In this document: positions 1 to 9,900 of the stretch, piece after piece
How the letters are laid out: each line of letters begins with the position of its first letter
Numbering within the stretch: position 1 is the stretch's first letter
Source of the DNA: Holophagales bacterium UBA5704
GTDB taxonomy: Bacteria; Acidobacteriota; Thermoanaerobaculia; Multivoradales; UBA5704
DNA: 64,000 bases
Assembly: GCA_002420005.1 (NCBI GenBank)
Contig: DIHE01000160.1
Location: forward strand, 35,170-99,169
Direction: 5' to 3'
Notes under the pieces: generated by a model
What the model saw: only the letters and a program-made list of their open reading frames with translations
Told to the model about the DNA's origin: nothing
Database searches by the model: none
Translations under genes and position numbers: made by a program

Positions 1-1476
1 GTTCTCGTCCACCGAGGCCACCCGCAGCTCCAGCTCGGCGACGATTTTTCCGTCCAGCGGCACCATGGTGACCGCAGCCACCGGGATCGCCAAGGTGATC
101 GGCACGACCATCTCCCTGCGCCCTTCCTGGACCGGCGTCCCGATCTGTATCGGCAGCGGCGTGGCGCCCGGCGGGCTGCCGAAGAGCATCGCGCTCTCCA
201 CCATCATGGTGACCTCGCTCTTGCGCGACAGATCCAGGAAGCTGTCCCGCGAGCGGACCTTGAGCCCCGGCCGGTTGACGTCCACCTCCACCTTGTGGCG
301 CTTGTCGTTCTTCTGCCAACCGGGAGTGAAGCCGAGCCAGTAATACGAGCGGGTGTCGGTCTCGGCGCGGGAGAACGCCTCCTCGCGCAGGGAGTTGAGC
401 ATCGCCTTGCCACCGGTTCCCTCGGCGATGAATTCCAGCGACTGATGCATCTCCTGCTCCCGCCGGTTGAGCCCGGTCGCCGCCTCGGCCTCGGCTTGCG
501 AGGCATCCGGCCCCTGGGCATCGACGCCCGGGACGTCGATCGGATAGATCGTGTACCCCAGAAGATTCGCGGTGTCGGCGAGCGACCGCAGCAGCTCCTC
601 GCCGCGCGGCACCTCGCGGGAGCTCACCAGGACGCGGTTCGGATCGTCGACCGCGTAGTCGGCCGGCGAATAGGGCCAGCCGCCGGAGAGCAGAAGCATC
701 ACCTTGCGACCCGGCGGCGAGGCGAAGCCGCGCAGAGTGCTCACCGCGGCATTCACCGTGCGCCCCACCTGGTTGGCCAGGTCGCCGGCATACCCGATCT
801 CCTCGATGTTGAGCTGCTGCGAGAAGGCCGAGCGCGGGCCGGGGACGACACCGAGCGATGCATTGTGCCGCCTGGTCGTGTCGAAGCTGCGCCGCTCGGC
901 CAGCCGCTGCACGCCGTACGAGGGGCGGGCGAGCGCCTGATCGAACGCCCGCGACAAGATGCGCTCGGTGTTCGACCAGGTCGACAGCATGTCGAGCGAG
1001 CGGCCGTCCCAGGCGACCACGGCCATGCGGTCCTCGGGGCGCAGCCGGGCCAGGTCGTCCTTGAGCTTGCGCAGCACCTCGTTGCGCCGCGGTTCGAGGG
1101 AAAAATAGTCGTCGATGAAGACCAGATAGCTGGTTCCCACCGCGGCGCCGGGGGCGAGCGAGGGCAGCCCCGGCAGGGCATCCGCTCCCGCCACTGCGCC
1201 GGGTGCCAGGGCCTGGCCGCCCCGCACCTCGGAGAAGTATTCGACCGGCATGGGCTTGCCGTCGACCTTCAGGGTGAAGTCCGAAGGGACCAGCCCCGAG
1301 ACGCGGTTGCCGTCCTTGTCGGTGACCACCACTTCGACGTTGACCACCCGTACGTCGATCTGCTCGCCGAACAGGCCGGCCGGCGGCTCGGCAGGAGGAG
1401 CCTCCTGCCCGGCGGCGGGCCGCAGCCCGGGGACGGTCGAGGCCAGTGCGGCCAGAGTGAAGACGAGGGCTTTCAT
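1..1476 (-). CDS. VWFA-related domain protein, secreted (3' end beyond window)
   Basis: The N-terminal 492 residues of an exported von Willebrand factor A-like protein are present; the C-terminus runs off the left edge. Residues 1-23 are a signal peptide ending PAAGQ. The block IDVRVVNVEVVVTD at 40-53 and a short VDGK beta element then lead into the VWA fold from about residue 115. This layout is typical of the acidobacterial VWFA-related family, whose function is unknown. The metal site reads D122-D-Y-F-S126, so the first Ser of the usual DxSxS motif is Tyr and metal binding may be altered. The ATG at 1476 follows a strong GGAGG site. It is the most downstream of three tandem VWA paralogs on this strand. 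Confidence 0.85.
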   Translation of the reverse strand, partial: MKALVFTLAALASTVPGLRPAAGQEAPPAEPPAGLFGEQIDVRVVNVEVVVTDKDGNRVSGLVPSDFTLKVDGKPMPVEYFSEVRGGQALAPGAVAGADALPGLPSLAPGAAVGTSYLVFIDDYFSLEPRRNEVLRKLKDDLARLRPEDRMAVVAWDGRSLDMLSTWSNTERILSRAFDQALARPSYGVQRLAERRSFDTTRRHNASLGVVPGPRSAFSQQLNIEEIGYAGDLANQVGRTVNAAVSTLRGFASPPGRKVMLLLSGGWPYSPADYAVDDPNRVLVSSREVPRGEELLRSLADTANLLGYTIYPIDVPGVDAQGPDASQAEAEAATGLNRREQEMHQSLEFIAEGTGGKAMLNSLREEAFSRAETDTRSYYWLGFTPGWQKNDKRHKVEVDVNRPGLKVRSRDSFLDLSRKSEVTMMVESAMLFGSPPGATPLPIQIGTPVQEGRREMVVPITLAIPVAAVTMVPLDGKIVAELELRVASVDEN

Positions 1477-1539
1477 CGGAGATCCTCCCTGCGCGGCCGG
1501 TACGGCCGCGCGCCATGTGCCTGCCTACGATCTCACAAC

Positions 1540-3090
1540 CTACGGTTCGGGTTCGACCGTGATCCGCGCTTCGCCCCACAGGACGGTGCCCCGGATCGCA
1601 TCCGGCACGGTGAAGACCAGCCGCTGCGGCGCCCGGCGCAGCCGGATCGTCGTATTGCAACGCGCGAAGCTGCCGGGGGGCGGCACCTCGGCGACCATCA
1701 CGGACAGCTGGAGCCCCGGCATCTCGGCGCGCCCGCCTTCTTCGTCGAGCGCGGAGAGCGCCACCGGCACCTCGGCGGCAAAACCGTCTTCAAACGGATG
1801 AAAGGCCAGGGCTTCCACCGGGATGCCGAAGGAGATGTCGGCGTCCATCACCTTCCCGCGCCGCCCCAGCGGACGCATCCCGCCCATCGTCACCTGGATC
1901 CGGTGTTCCTGGGCCGCCCCCCCGAAGAGGAGGACCCCCTCGGCACGCAGCAAGGTGTCGGTTCGCTTCGAGACGTCGGTGAAGCTGCTGCGGGTGCGCA
2001 CCGTAAGCCCGGGCCGCCGCACTTCCACCGCCAGGGTGTGGGCACGGTCGTCTCCCTTCCAGGTCGGCGAGAAGCCGAGCCAGTAGTACGTCCCGCTGTC
2101 GGCGGCGACCTCGCGGAGCACACTCTGCTTCACCGAGCCCGCCACCCGTCCGCCGGTCGCCCGGGCGAGCACGTCGAACCCGCGCAGAATCTGGGCGTCC
2201 CCCTGCGCCACGTCCACCGGATAGAGCGTGTACCCCAGCCGGTTCGCCGCCTCGATCAACGGGCCGAAGAGCTGGGGCGCCACGCGCAGCGACCAGCCAC
2301 CGGAGAGGAGCATCATCACCTTGCGCCCCGGCGGCAGCTCGAAGGCGCGCACCGCCGCCGCCATCGCCGCCGCGGTGCGGCCGAGCTGGGAACGCGCCTC
2401 GGGATTGGCCCGCCGCTGCATCGGCTCGCGCAGCATGGTCTCGATCTCCTGCTCGGTGTTGAGCTCGGAGACCACCTCCACGGCGAAATCCAGGTCGGCC
2501 GCCCGGCTGCGCTCGGCGGCGAGGAGCTGGTTGCCGCGCGTTGGGCGGCGCAGCGCCACCTCCAGGGCGCGTGCCAGGTCGATCCGGTCGGAGGTCCACG
2601 CAGCGAGCACCTCGATGTGCTCGCCGTCGAAGGCCAGGACCGCCATCCGGTCCTCGGGACCCAGCAGCGCAAGGTCCGCCGCCAGCCGCTGCAGAACCTT
2701 GTCGCGCAGGCTGGCGACCGAGAACGACTCGTCGATGAACACGAGGTAGCTGCGCCCCACCGCGGCGGCCGGCTCGATCGGTGAGACCGGGCTCTCGGCT
2801 CCCGTGGCGGCGGCGGGAACGGCGCGACCGGCGGCGATCTCGGTGAAGTAGTCGATCGCCACTTCGCGGCCATCCACGAGCAGACGGAAGTCGGCGGGAC
2901 CGAGCCCCGCGACCGGTTGGCTCGCCTCGTCCGTCACCACCGCCTCCACATTCACCACCCGGACGTCGATCACCTCATCCAGCACCTGCGGGCGCGGAGC
3001 GGCCGGCTCCTGGGAGCGGCCGGCTCCGGCTGCTCCCAGGACCAAAAGGCTCCAGACCACCCCGGTTGCGAGCCTGCCCCGCCCCCCCAT
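1540..3090 (-). CDS. VWFA-related domain protein, secreted
   Basis: A 516-residue exported VWA-type protein and paralog of its two neighbours. A signal peptide or N-terminal anchor spans about 8-26. The family block IDVRVVNVEAVVTD is at 41-54. The VWA domain from about 114 has an intact MIDAS, D120-E-S-F-S124. A C-terminal beta-rich region contains repeated phrases such as GIPVEALAF that recur in the paralog at 11138-12610. The ATG at 3090 lies two bases after the stop of the upstream paralog, so the pair is almost certainly translationally coupled. The open frame continues upstream inside that gene but without the family's N-terminal features. The role is unknown; an envelope adhesion or sensor role is only inference. 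Confidence 0.85.
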   Translation of the reverse strand: MGGRGRLATGVVWSLLVLGAAGAGRSQEPAAPRPQVLDEVIDVRVVNVEAVVTDEASQPVAGLGPADFRLLVDGREVAIDYFTEIAAGRAVPAAATGAESPVSPIEPAAAVGRSYLVFIDESFSVASLRDKVLQRLAADLALLGPEDRMAVLAFDGEHIEVLAAWTSDRIDLARALEVALRRPTRGNQLLAAERSRAADLDFAVEVVSELNTEQEIETMLREPMQRRANPEARSQLGRTAAAMAAAVRAFELPPGRKVMMLLSGGWSLRVAPQLFGPLIEAANRLGYTLYPVDVAQGDAQILRGFDVLARATGGRVAGSVKQSVLREVAADSGTYYWLGFSPTWKGDDRAHTLAVEVRRPGLTVRTRSSFTDVSKRTDTLLRAEGVLLFGGAAQEHRIQVTMGGMRPLGRRGKVMDADISFGIPVEALAFHPFEDGFAAEVPVALSALDEEGGRAEMPGLQLSVMVAEVPPPGSFARCNTTIRLRRAPQRLVFTVPDAIRGTVLWGEARITVEPEP

Positions 3091-3092
3091 GG

Positions 3093-4436
3093 TCAACGCG
3101 CTCCGTCCACAGGAGCCGCCGTCTCCTCGGTGGCCGCGGTCAACGCGCGGCGGCTGGCTTCTTCCAGGGCCTGCTGCGCCCGCGGTGACAAGTCGCTGTA
3201 GCCGCGCCGCGCCCGCACGCGCATCCCGCGGGGCCGCACCTCGACCTTGATGTCGTGCCGGCTGCCGTCGGCCTTCCAGGACGGCGAGAAGCCGAGCCAG
3301 TAGTAGGCCTCGGTGTCCTCCAGCACCCGCTCCAGGGCGGTCTCGCGCAGCCCGTTGAGCGACGCCTTGCCACCGGTATCCCGCGCCATCACCTCGAAGC
3401 CATAGTGCACCCGCCGCTCCCAGGACGAGGTGATGAAACCGGCCCCTTCGCCATACGCACCCAGCTCGCCGGCACCGAAACGGTCGGCGTCGACCGGCAC
3501 CGGGGAGGACTGCAGACCCGCCACGTCGACCGGATACAGCGAGTAGCCGAGCAGATTCGCCCCCTCGGCCACCCGCGGCTCGACCCCGGCCGGCCAGGCG
3601 CCGGAGAAGAGCAGCATCGCCTTGCGGCCCGGAACCCCCGAGAAAGCGCGCATCGCCGCGAGCACCGACACCACGAACGAATCGTCGGCGAAGGCCGACA
3701 CGTCGGAGCGCTCCAGCCGCGAATAGTGCTCCAGGGTCGACACCCCCTCGCGTTGAGTCGCCTCGCGCAGGTCCCACCAATGCCCGATGTCCACCACCCC
3801 GAAGCCGGACGTGTCACCCCAGGTATTGCCGGTATCCGCCATGTTGCGCAGCACCTTGTCGTTCTCGATGTTGTCGAGCGCGACGCGCAGGCGCATGCCG
3901 CCGGTGGGCTCGTGGCGCACCGTTTCCAGGATGGAGACCAGACGGGAAGGATCGGATGACCAGTCGCTCAGCACCCGCAGCTTCCCCTCCGGGTCGGCCG
4001 CCACCACCGCCACCTGGTCGCCGGGGCCGATCTGCTGCAGATCCTCCTGGAGACGACCCAGCACCAGGTCGAGCTGCGCCTGCACCGCGAAGCTCTGATC
4101 GATGAAGATCAGAAGATTGCGGCCCACCGTCCCGGATGCGGGCGCAGCCGGTCCTGCGCCGCCCTCTGCCGCGGTGGCCGCGCCGGAGCGGACCTCGGTG
4201 AAGTAGTCGATCGGAACTTCTTTGCCGTCCACCAGCAGGCGGAAGTCGGCGGGGCTGAGCCCCTTGATGCGTTGACCGCGCGAATCGGTGACCACCGCCT
4301 CCACGTTCACCACCCGGACGTCGATCACCTCACCGGCCGTCCCGGCTACGTCCTCGGGAGCCGCCGCCTGCGCCACCAAAGGCGGAGCGCCGGCCAGGAG
4401 CAGGAGCGCCATCCATCTGCCGAGCCTCTTCGTCAT
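3093..4436 (-). CDS. VWFA-related domain protein, secreted
   Basis: A 447-residue exported VWA-type paralog. The signal peptide is at 1-23 (ending LVAQ) and the family block IDVRVVNVEAVVTD at 38-51. The MIDAS is D113-Q-S-F-A117, so the last Ser is Ala. It carries a longer insert in the middle of the VWA domain (about 170-235) than its relatives and lacks their C-terminal beta-rich extension. The ATG at 4436 has a GGAGGA site at good spacing; a longer frame to 4562 adds only non-signal sequence. It is first in a three-gene VWA operon reading leftward. Confidence 0.85.
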   Translation of the reverse strand: MTKRLGRWMALLLLAGAPPLVAQAAAPEDVAGTAGEVIDVRVVNVEAVVTDSRGQRIKGLSPADFRLLVDGKEVPIDYFTEVRSGAATAAEGGAGPAAPASGTVGRNLLIFIDQSFAVQAQLDLVLGRLQEDLQQIGPGDQVAVVAADPEGKLRVLSDWSSDPSRLVSILETVRHEPTGGMRLRVALDNIENDKVLRNMADTGNTWGDTSGFGVVDIGHWWDLREATQREGVSTLEHYSRLERSDVSAFADDSFVVSVLAAMRAFSGVPGRKAMLLFSGAWPAGVEPRVAEGANLLGYSLYPVDVAGLQSSPVPVDADRFGAGELGAYGEGAGFITSSWERRVHYGFEVMARDTGGKASLNGLRETALERVLEDTEAYYWLGFSPSWKADGSRHDIKVEVRPRGMRVRARRGYSDLSPRAQQALEEASRRALTAATEETAAPVDGAR

Positions 4437-4508
4437 GATTCTCCTCCAGAAGTCTCTGCGTCCGTTGTCACAGCCTAGCAAAAAAGGTGCCCACAGGAGA
4501 GGAGCCCT

Positions 4509-4534
4509 CGCCCCGCGGCGGGTACCGCGGGGCG
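4509..4534 (-). terminator. Strong hairpin after the patatin-like gene
   Basis: A perfect 10-bp inverted repeat, CGCCCCGCGG / CCGCGGGGCG, with a 6-base loop, lies 62 bases downstream of the patatin-like stop codon. There is no U-run directly after it; a T6 run appears about 23 bases further on. It could be a weak terminator or mRNA-stabilising stem ahead of the VWA operon. Confidence 0.4.
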
Positions 4535-4596
4535 GGAGGGGTTGCGGCGCGGTGGAGGACACGAGAGCGTCCTGCCGGGAGGACGGGAGGCCATCC

Positions 4597-6765
4597 TCAA
4601 GGAGGCCCGCCCGTGCTTCCTTCCGGCTCGGTCATGCGATCGACCGCCGGGGCGGCCGCGGCTTCCTGCTGGATCGGATCGGCGAGGGCGGTCTGCTGCA
4701 GAGCCTCCGCCACCGCGGCCATTTCGGTACCGTTCTCCTTTGCGTCACGGCCCATCTGCGCATCAATGGCTGTTCGGGTATGCAGCGAGAGCAGCCAGCC
4801 GAGCGGCATCGGCACGGTGTTCGGGTATTGCACCAGGTCGAACGCGAGGACCCGCGCGCCGGTCTGCGGGGCGAGCTGCGCGACGGCCAGCACGGCCCGC
4901 GAACCGCGCGTATTGAGCAGGGTGCGCACCGGCGAGAGGATCTCGTTGATCCACCGCTCCGGCTCGGCCGGCGGCGGCTCCTGGGGCGTGTAACGGATGA
5001 CGAGGACGTACGGCGTCACCGTCACGTTCCGGGCCCGGGAGCGGGCATGGATGACCTCGACGATCTCCGCCGCCGTGATGGCCCCGGAGTTGTCGAAGTA
5101 CCCACCGTCGACGACGTGCTCACAGCGCGCCTCCGGCTCGCAGGCGTAAGGCGACTGCGGATTCCCCAGCGGATTGCGCCGCACCGTGCCGGCCGGCGAA
5201 ACATAGGTGAAGCGCGCACTGTTGAGCGCCGTCGTGCTGACCCGCAGGTCGGACCCCGTGGCGGCGAAGACGTCCAGCGCATCGGAGAATTCCTGCGCCT
5301 CGATGCGGCAATTGCTGCCGATGATCCGCTGCCCCGTCTCGACCGTCGTGGCATTGAGGAAAAGCGACGGCAGACGGTCCTCCCGTCCCCGCAGCAAGGT
5401 GAGAAAGCCCCCGGCGAAACGGTCGTCCCCCTGATTCACCGCACGCCACGACCGCTCCCAGCCCCCTTCCAGCGCACGCGCGCGATCCGGGAGGAAAGGG
5501 AATGCGATGAAGCGCTGCACGAAGTCTTGCTGTGTCATCGCCGCGAGCGTCGGCGCCAGAGCGTCATAGGCCAGCATCTCCTGCACCGCCGGGCGCAGCT
5601 TCGGCAAGGCCCCCGGTGCGTCGACCTGCCGCGTCACCAGGGCCGCATACGCCGCCGTGCCCACCGAGCCTCCGGAAACGCAGCTGATCGCAAACAGATG
5701 ATCGCGAAAGCCCGGGATGCCGTCGTCGAGGGCGGTGAGCACCGCCGCCGTCCAGTAGGCGGCCCGAATCCCGCCTCCTTCCGTGGCGACGATGAAGACA
5801 GGAGGGCTCGCCTCACCTGGATACTCCCGGGCCAGCCGCGCGCTCCAGCGATCGAACGCTTCGGCAACCGTCGGCCGCGCGGTGACCAGCGCCGAGGTCT
5901 CGGGCACGGTCTGCAGGACATGGTTGTCCGCCCACCGGCTGGAGACGAGAGCGAGACCGAGCAACAGGGTGAACACCGGAATCCGGGCTCGCGCCCCGGC
6001 GACGACGAGGAGGCTGCCGAAGGAAACCCAGAGCGCCATCGCCAGCAAGACGATGGCCATCGAGCCGAGAAGCCCGGTCTGCTGGACGAAGAAGCACGAC
6101 GCAAGGAAAAAGGTGGCGGCGATGGCGGTGCTCACGCCGAGCACCCACCGGGTTGAGGCCGCGAGCTCCCGGATTTCCATCTGCTGCGTCACGATCCGGC
6201 CCTGCTTTTCGAGAACCCGGCGGCGGAGGATGCAGAACGCCAGGAACAGCACCGCGGCCACGGCGAGACCGCCGGCAAGAAACCAGAGTGTCTCGAGCGG
6301 TTGCTCACCACCCCGGCCGTATTCCCTGCCGACCCGGTAGAGCGCCGCCAGCATGATCAGGTAGGCCGAGACGCCGAGGGCGCGCGGCAGGATCGCCGTG
6401 AGCCACGGAAACCCGGACGCCTCCGGCGCACCCGGAAGGCGCAGGCGCAGCAGGACTCGTGACCAGTACCAGATCTGGACCGCCAGAAAGCTCACCAAGG
6501 GGATGAAGGAGAGGCGCTGCCAGGGGTGGGACGAAACCGCAATGCTGCGCGGGTCGTTCTCCGTCATCGCCGCGATGATGTCGTGCCCCTGGTCCGAGAC
6601 GATGAACGCGAATCCCACCACCGCCAGGGCCAGGAAGCTGAAGCGGAGAGGGAGCAGGAAAAGGTAGAGGCGCTTCACCCAGGCCAGGGCCGCGGCGAGC
6701 CTCCGCAGCCAGGGGGGACCGAGGGGCGGCACCGGCGCAGCGGCACCAACGGGATCGATCGTCAT
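4597..6765 (-). CDS. Multi-pass membrane patatin-like phospholipase
   Basis: A 722-residue predicted lipid acyl hydrolase. The N-terminal half has several membrane segments (about 33-55, 85-101, 122-143, 157-180, 205-225, 233-258 and 261-276). The catalytic domain starts near 322. It contains the oxyanion-hole glycine block EGGGIR at 329-334, the nucleophile elbow SGGSVG with Ser367, and the patatin Asp in DGGYFDN at Asp553. Known patatin-like enzymes use a Ser-Asp dyad to deacylate phospholipids. Having the enzyme fused behind a large membrane domain is unusual and suggests it acts at the inner membrane. The ATG at 6765 has a GGAGGG site. It is divergent from the DUF3857 gene. Confidence 0.8.
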   Translation of the reverse strand: MTIDPVGAAAPVPPLGPPWLRRLAAALAWVKRLYLFLLPLRFSFLALAVVGFAFIVSDQGHDIIAAMTENDPRSIAVSSHPWQRLSFIPLVSFLAVQIWYWSRVLLRLRLPGAPEASGFPWLTAILPRALGVSAYLIMLAALYRVGREYGRGGEQPLETLWFLAGGLAVAAVLFLAFCILRRRVLEKQGRIVTQQMEIRELAASTRWVLGVSTAIAATFFLASCFFVQQTGLLGSMAIVLLAMALWVSFGSLLVVAGARARIPVFTLLLGLALVSSRWADNHVLQTVPETSALVTARPTVAEAFDRWSARLAREYPGEASPPVFIVATEGGGIRAAYWTAAVLTALDDGIPGFRDHLFAISCVSGGSVGTAAYAALVTRQVDAPGALPKLRPAVQEMLAYDALAPTLAAMTQQDFVQRFIAFPFLPDRARALEGGWERSWRAVNQGDDRFAGGFLTLLRGREDRLPSLFLNATTVETGQRIIGSNCRIEAQEFSDALDVFAATGSDLRVSTTALNSARFTYVSPAGTVRRNPLGNPQSPYACEPEARCEHVVDGGYFDNSGAITAAEIVEVIHARSRARNVTVTPYVLVIRYTPQEPPPAEPERWINEILSPVRTLLNTRGSRAVLAVAQLAPQTGARVLAFDLVQYPNTVPMPLGWLLSLHTRTAIDAQMGRDAKENGTEMAAVAEALQQTALADPIQQEAAAAPAVDRMTEPEGSTGGPP

Positions 6766-6946
6766 GGAACACCCTCCTTCTCGGAAGAGAGACAGGGCAT
6801 GGTATGCCCGTCTGCGCCGGCTGTCACCCTCGACGCAGCACACCGGGGACCGAGGCTCCGGTCGAAGCAGTCTACGCCCGGGCTCCGCTCAGCGCGGTGG
6901 GTGCTACGGCGTTGAAACGTTTCCTCCGACACGGACACTTGCCGGC

Positions 6947-9900
6947 ATGTTGAGGAATCGCCGGTCCAAGATGTCCTTGTCCGTATTCACCCTGGCTCTC
7001 ACTGTGCTCGCCTCCGGGACCTTGGGGACCGCCCGGCTGGCGGCGACCGAGCCCGCCCCCTGGGAGGCGGGAGCTTTCGCCGCCGATCCCTCCGCCCTGC
7101 TTCAGGCAGCTGCTCAGGTGACCGCCGGGGACGGCGACAGCAGCGTGGTGGTCCTCTTCTCCGAAACCCGCCTGCGGTTCGAGGAGGACGGCCGCAAGAC
7201 ACGGGTTCAACACACGGTCTATCGCATCGTCAATGCGCAGGCGACGGAGGATTGGCACTCCATCCAGATGCCTTGGTTTCCCTGGTACCAGGAACGTCCC
7301 GAGCTGCGCGCGCGCGTCATCTCGGCCGACGGAACGGTCCACACCCTCGATCCGGCGACGGTCACCGAGGCAGCCCTGGTCCAGGAGCCCAGCGTGTTCG
7401 AGGACGGCCGGATTCTACGTGCCCCTCTCCCCGCCACCGGCCCCGGCGCCATCGTGGAGCAACAGACGACTCTGCGCGAGTTCGCGCCGTTCTTCGCGCA
7501 GGGCACGACCGACCAGGTCTTCCTCCGGTGGTTCGTGCCGATCCGCCACGCACGCCTGCTCATCGACGCCCCCGAGGGACTCCCTCTTCATTACGTCTTT
7601 CGCCAGCTCCCCGAAGAAGGGCTTCGCGTGGAGGTGGCGGACGGACGGCGCCGGCTGTCCTATGAGGCCCGGGACCTCGCGCCGATCGGCGAGCTCGAGA
7701 GCCACCAGCCCCCCGACGTTCGGAATTTTCCTTATGTGGCCCTGTCGACGGGTGCCTCCTGGGCCGCCGTGGCACAAGGCTACGCCGAGATCGTGGAACG
7801 GGCCGTCCGGGATGCCGGGCAGACGCCGGAGATCCAGGCGTTCTTGCGAGCCGTCCGCGAGCCGGGTGCCTCCCGCCGGGCCATCATCGATCGTGTGCTC
7901 GCCCGGATCGGGACCGACATCCGCTATACCGGCGTGGAGCTGGGCATGGGAAGGATCGTCCCCCGGCCCCCTGCGGCGACCCTGAAAAGCAAATTCGGCG
8001 ACTGCAAGGACAAATCCGTCCTCCTCGTGGCGCTGCTCCGCGCCCTGGACATCCCCGCCGAGGTGGCTCTGGTCAGCGTCGGCGAGGACAAGGTGGAGAT
8101 CGAGCCCTCGCTGCCGGGCATCGGCGCCTTCAACCACGCCATCGTCGTTCTCCCCGCCACCGCAGACAGCCCGGAGATCTGGATCGATCCCACCGACCGA
8201 TACGCCCGGGCCGGTGATCTCGGAGCCGCCGCCCAGGGCCGCCTTGCCTTGATCGCCGATTCCACGACCCGGGACCTGGTCCGCACACCGGAATCCACAG
8301 CCAAGGACAACCGTGTGCTCGAGACGAGAGAATTCTTCCTCGCCGACCTGGGTCCTGCCCGGGTTGTGGAAACGAGCGAAACCTGGGGAGAGATCGAGCG
8401 GCTGTTTCGCGGCTTTTACGCCGACAAGGACGACAAAGCCCAGCGCGAGATCCTGACCGGCGGTCTCGAGGCGAGCTATCTGGCGGCCGAGCTGGGTGAC
8501 TTCGAGATCTCCGATCCCTTCGACCTGGCGACCCCGTTCCGGAGCCGGGTGGAGGCCCTGAAGGCCCAACGGGGATTCACCGACCTGCAGAATGCGGTGG
8601 TGGCGGTCTTTCCCAGCTCTGCCCTGGCGTTCCTGCCCCCTGCTCTCACGGCGCCGGAGACCGGGAAAGACGGCAAACCGAAGCCGCGCCAGACGGACTA
8701 CCATCTCGCCCGTCCGTTCCAGTCCGAGGTGCGCTATCGCGTGGTTCCTCCCGACGGGTTCCGGGCGCAAACCCCGCCTCCGGGCCGAGTCCGCCAGATC
8801 GGGCCGGCCACCCTGTCCGAGGAGTACGCGGTGGCGGACGACGGTACCCTTCTCGCGACGTTGCGCTTCGCCGTCGACCAGCGGCGGCTCACCGCGGGAG
8901 AGGTCGAGGCCCTCCGCAAAGCGGCGCAGGAAGTGGCCGATGAAAAACCGGTGTTGCTCCAGCTCGAACAGGTCGGCGAGGCTCTCCTCACCACCGGCCG
9001 GGTCCCCGAAGCGCTCCAGGAGCTGCACACCCTCGTCGCCCGGTCTCCCGGGAAGCCGCTGCCGCGCATCCACCTCTCCCGAGCGCTCCTCGCCGGTGGC
9101 ATGGGCACAGCGGCACGCGAGACGGCACGCCGTGCGGTGGAGCTCGATCCATCATCGGCCACTGCACTCCAGAGCCTGGCCTGGATCCTCCAGCACGATG
9201 AGATCGGCCGCCGCTTTGGCCCAGGCTTCGACCGCTCCGGAGCGATCGCCGCCTACCGCGAGGCCAAGAAGCTCGACGCGAAGGACACGGCCATCCGAAC
9301 CGACCTTGCCATCCTCCTCGAACACGACGAGAAGGGACGGCAATACACCCCGGACGCCGACCTCGCCGCCGCCATCACCGAGTACCGGGCGCTGCGCACC
9401 GAGCTGGACGACAAGAGCCTGGACGCCAACCTCCTCGCCGCCTTGATGTGGGCCGGGCGCTTCGCCGAGATGAAAGAGCTCCTTGTGGAGCTCGGGGATT
9501 TCGCGGCGTACCCGAATCTGTGGCTGGTGGCCGTCGCCGCCACCGATGGCGCCGAAGCCGCCATCCGGGAAGCCGAACGCCACATCGCAAACGGAGAAGA
9601 ACGCCGCAACTCCCTGCTCGAGGCATCGCAGGAACTGGCAAAGATGCGGCGCTACGCGGAAGCGGCGACCTTGGCCGCCGACGCCGCCCGGCAGGCTCCC
9701 AACGCCGCCGAGATCCTCGCCCGCGTGCAGACGCTGCGCAAGGTGCGACGCCATGAGGAGCTCGTCCTCTCTCCCGAGGATCCGGCGGATCTGGCCCGGC
9801 GGCTGTCGATCGTCTCCCTGCAACCCGGCCCGTTCGATGGAGCGCAGCTGTCGGCTCTGTTCAGCCACGGCTTCCTCCAGGAGCTCGACGGCAACAACGC

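Noticed and set aside
295..2784. 829-codon open frame on the plus strand
   Set aside because: It runs antisense to two clear VWFA-related genes. Its product is Arg/His/Gly-rich without domains, the usual shadow frame in GC-rich DNA.
3093..3780. N-terminal extension of the VWA gene 1540-3090 into its neighbour
   Set aside because: This part overlaps the upstream VWA coding region out of frame. A signal peptide begins right at ATG 3090.
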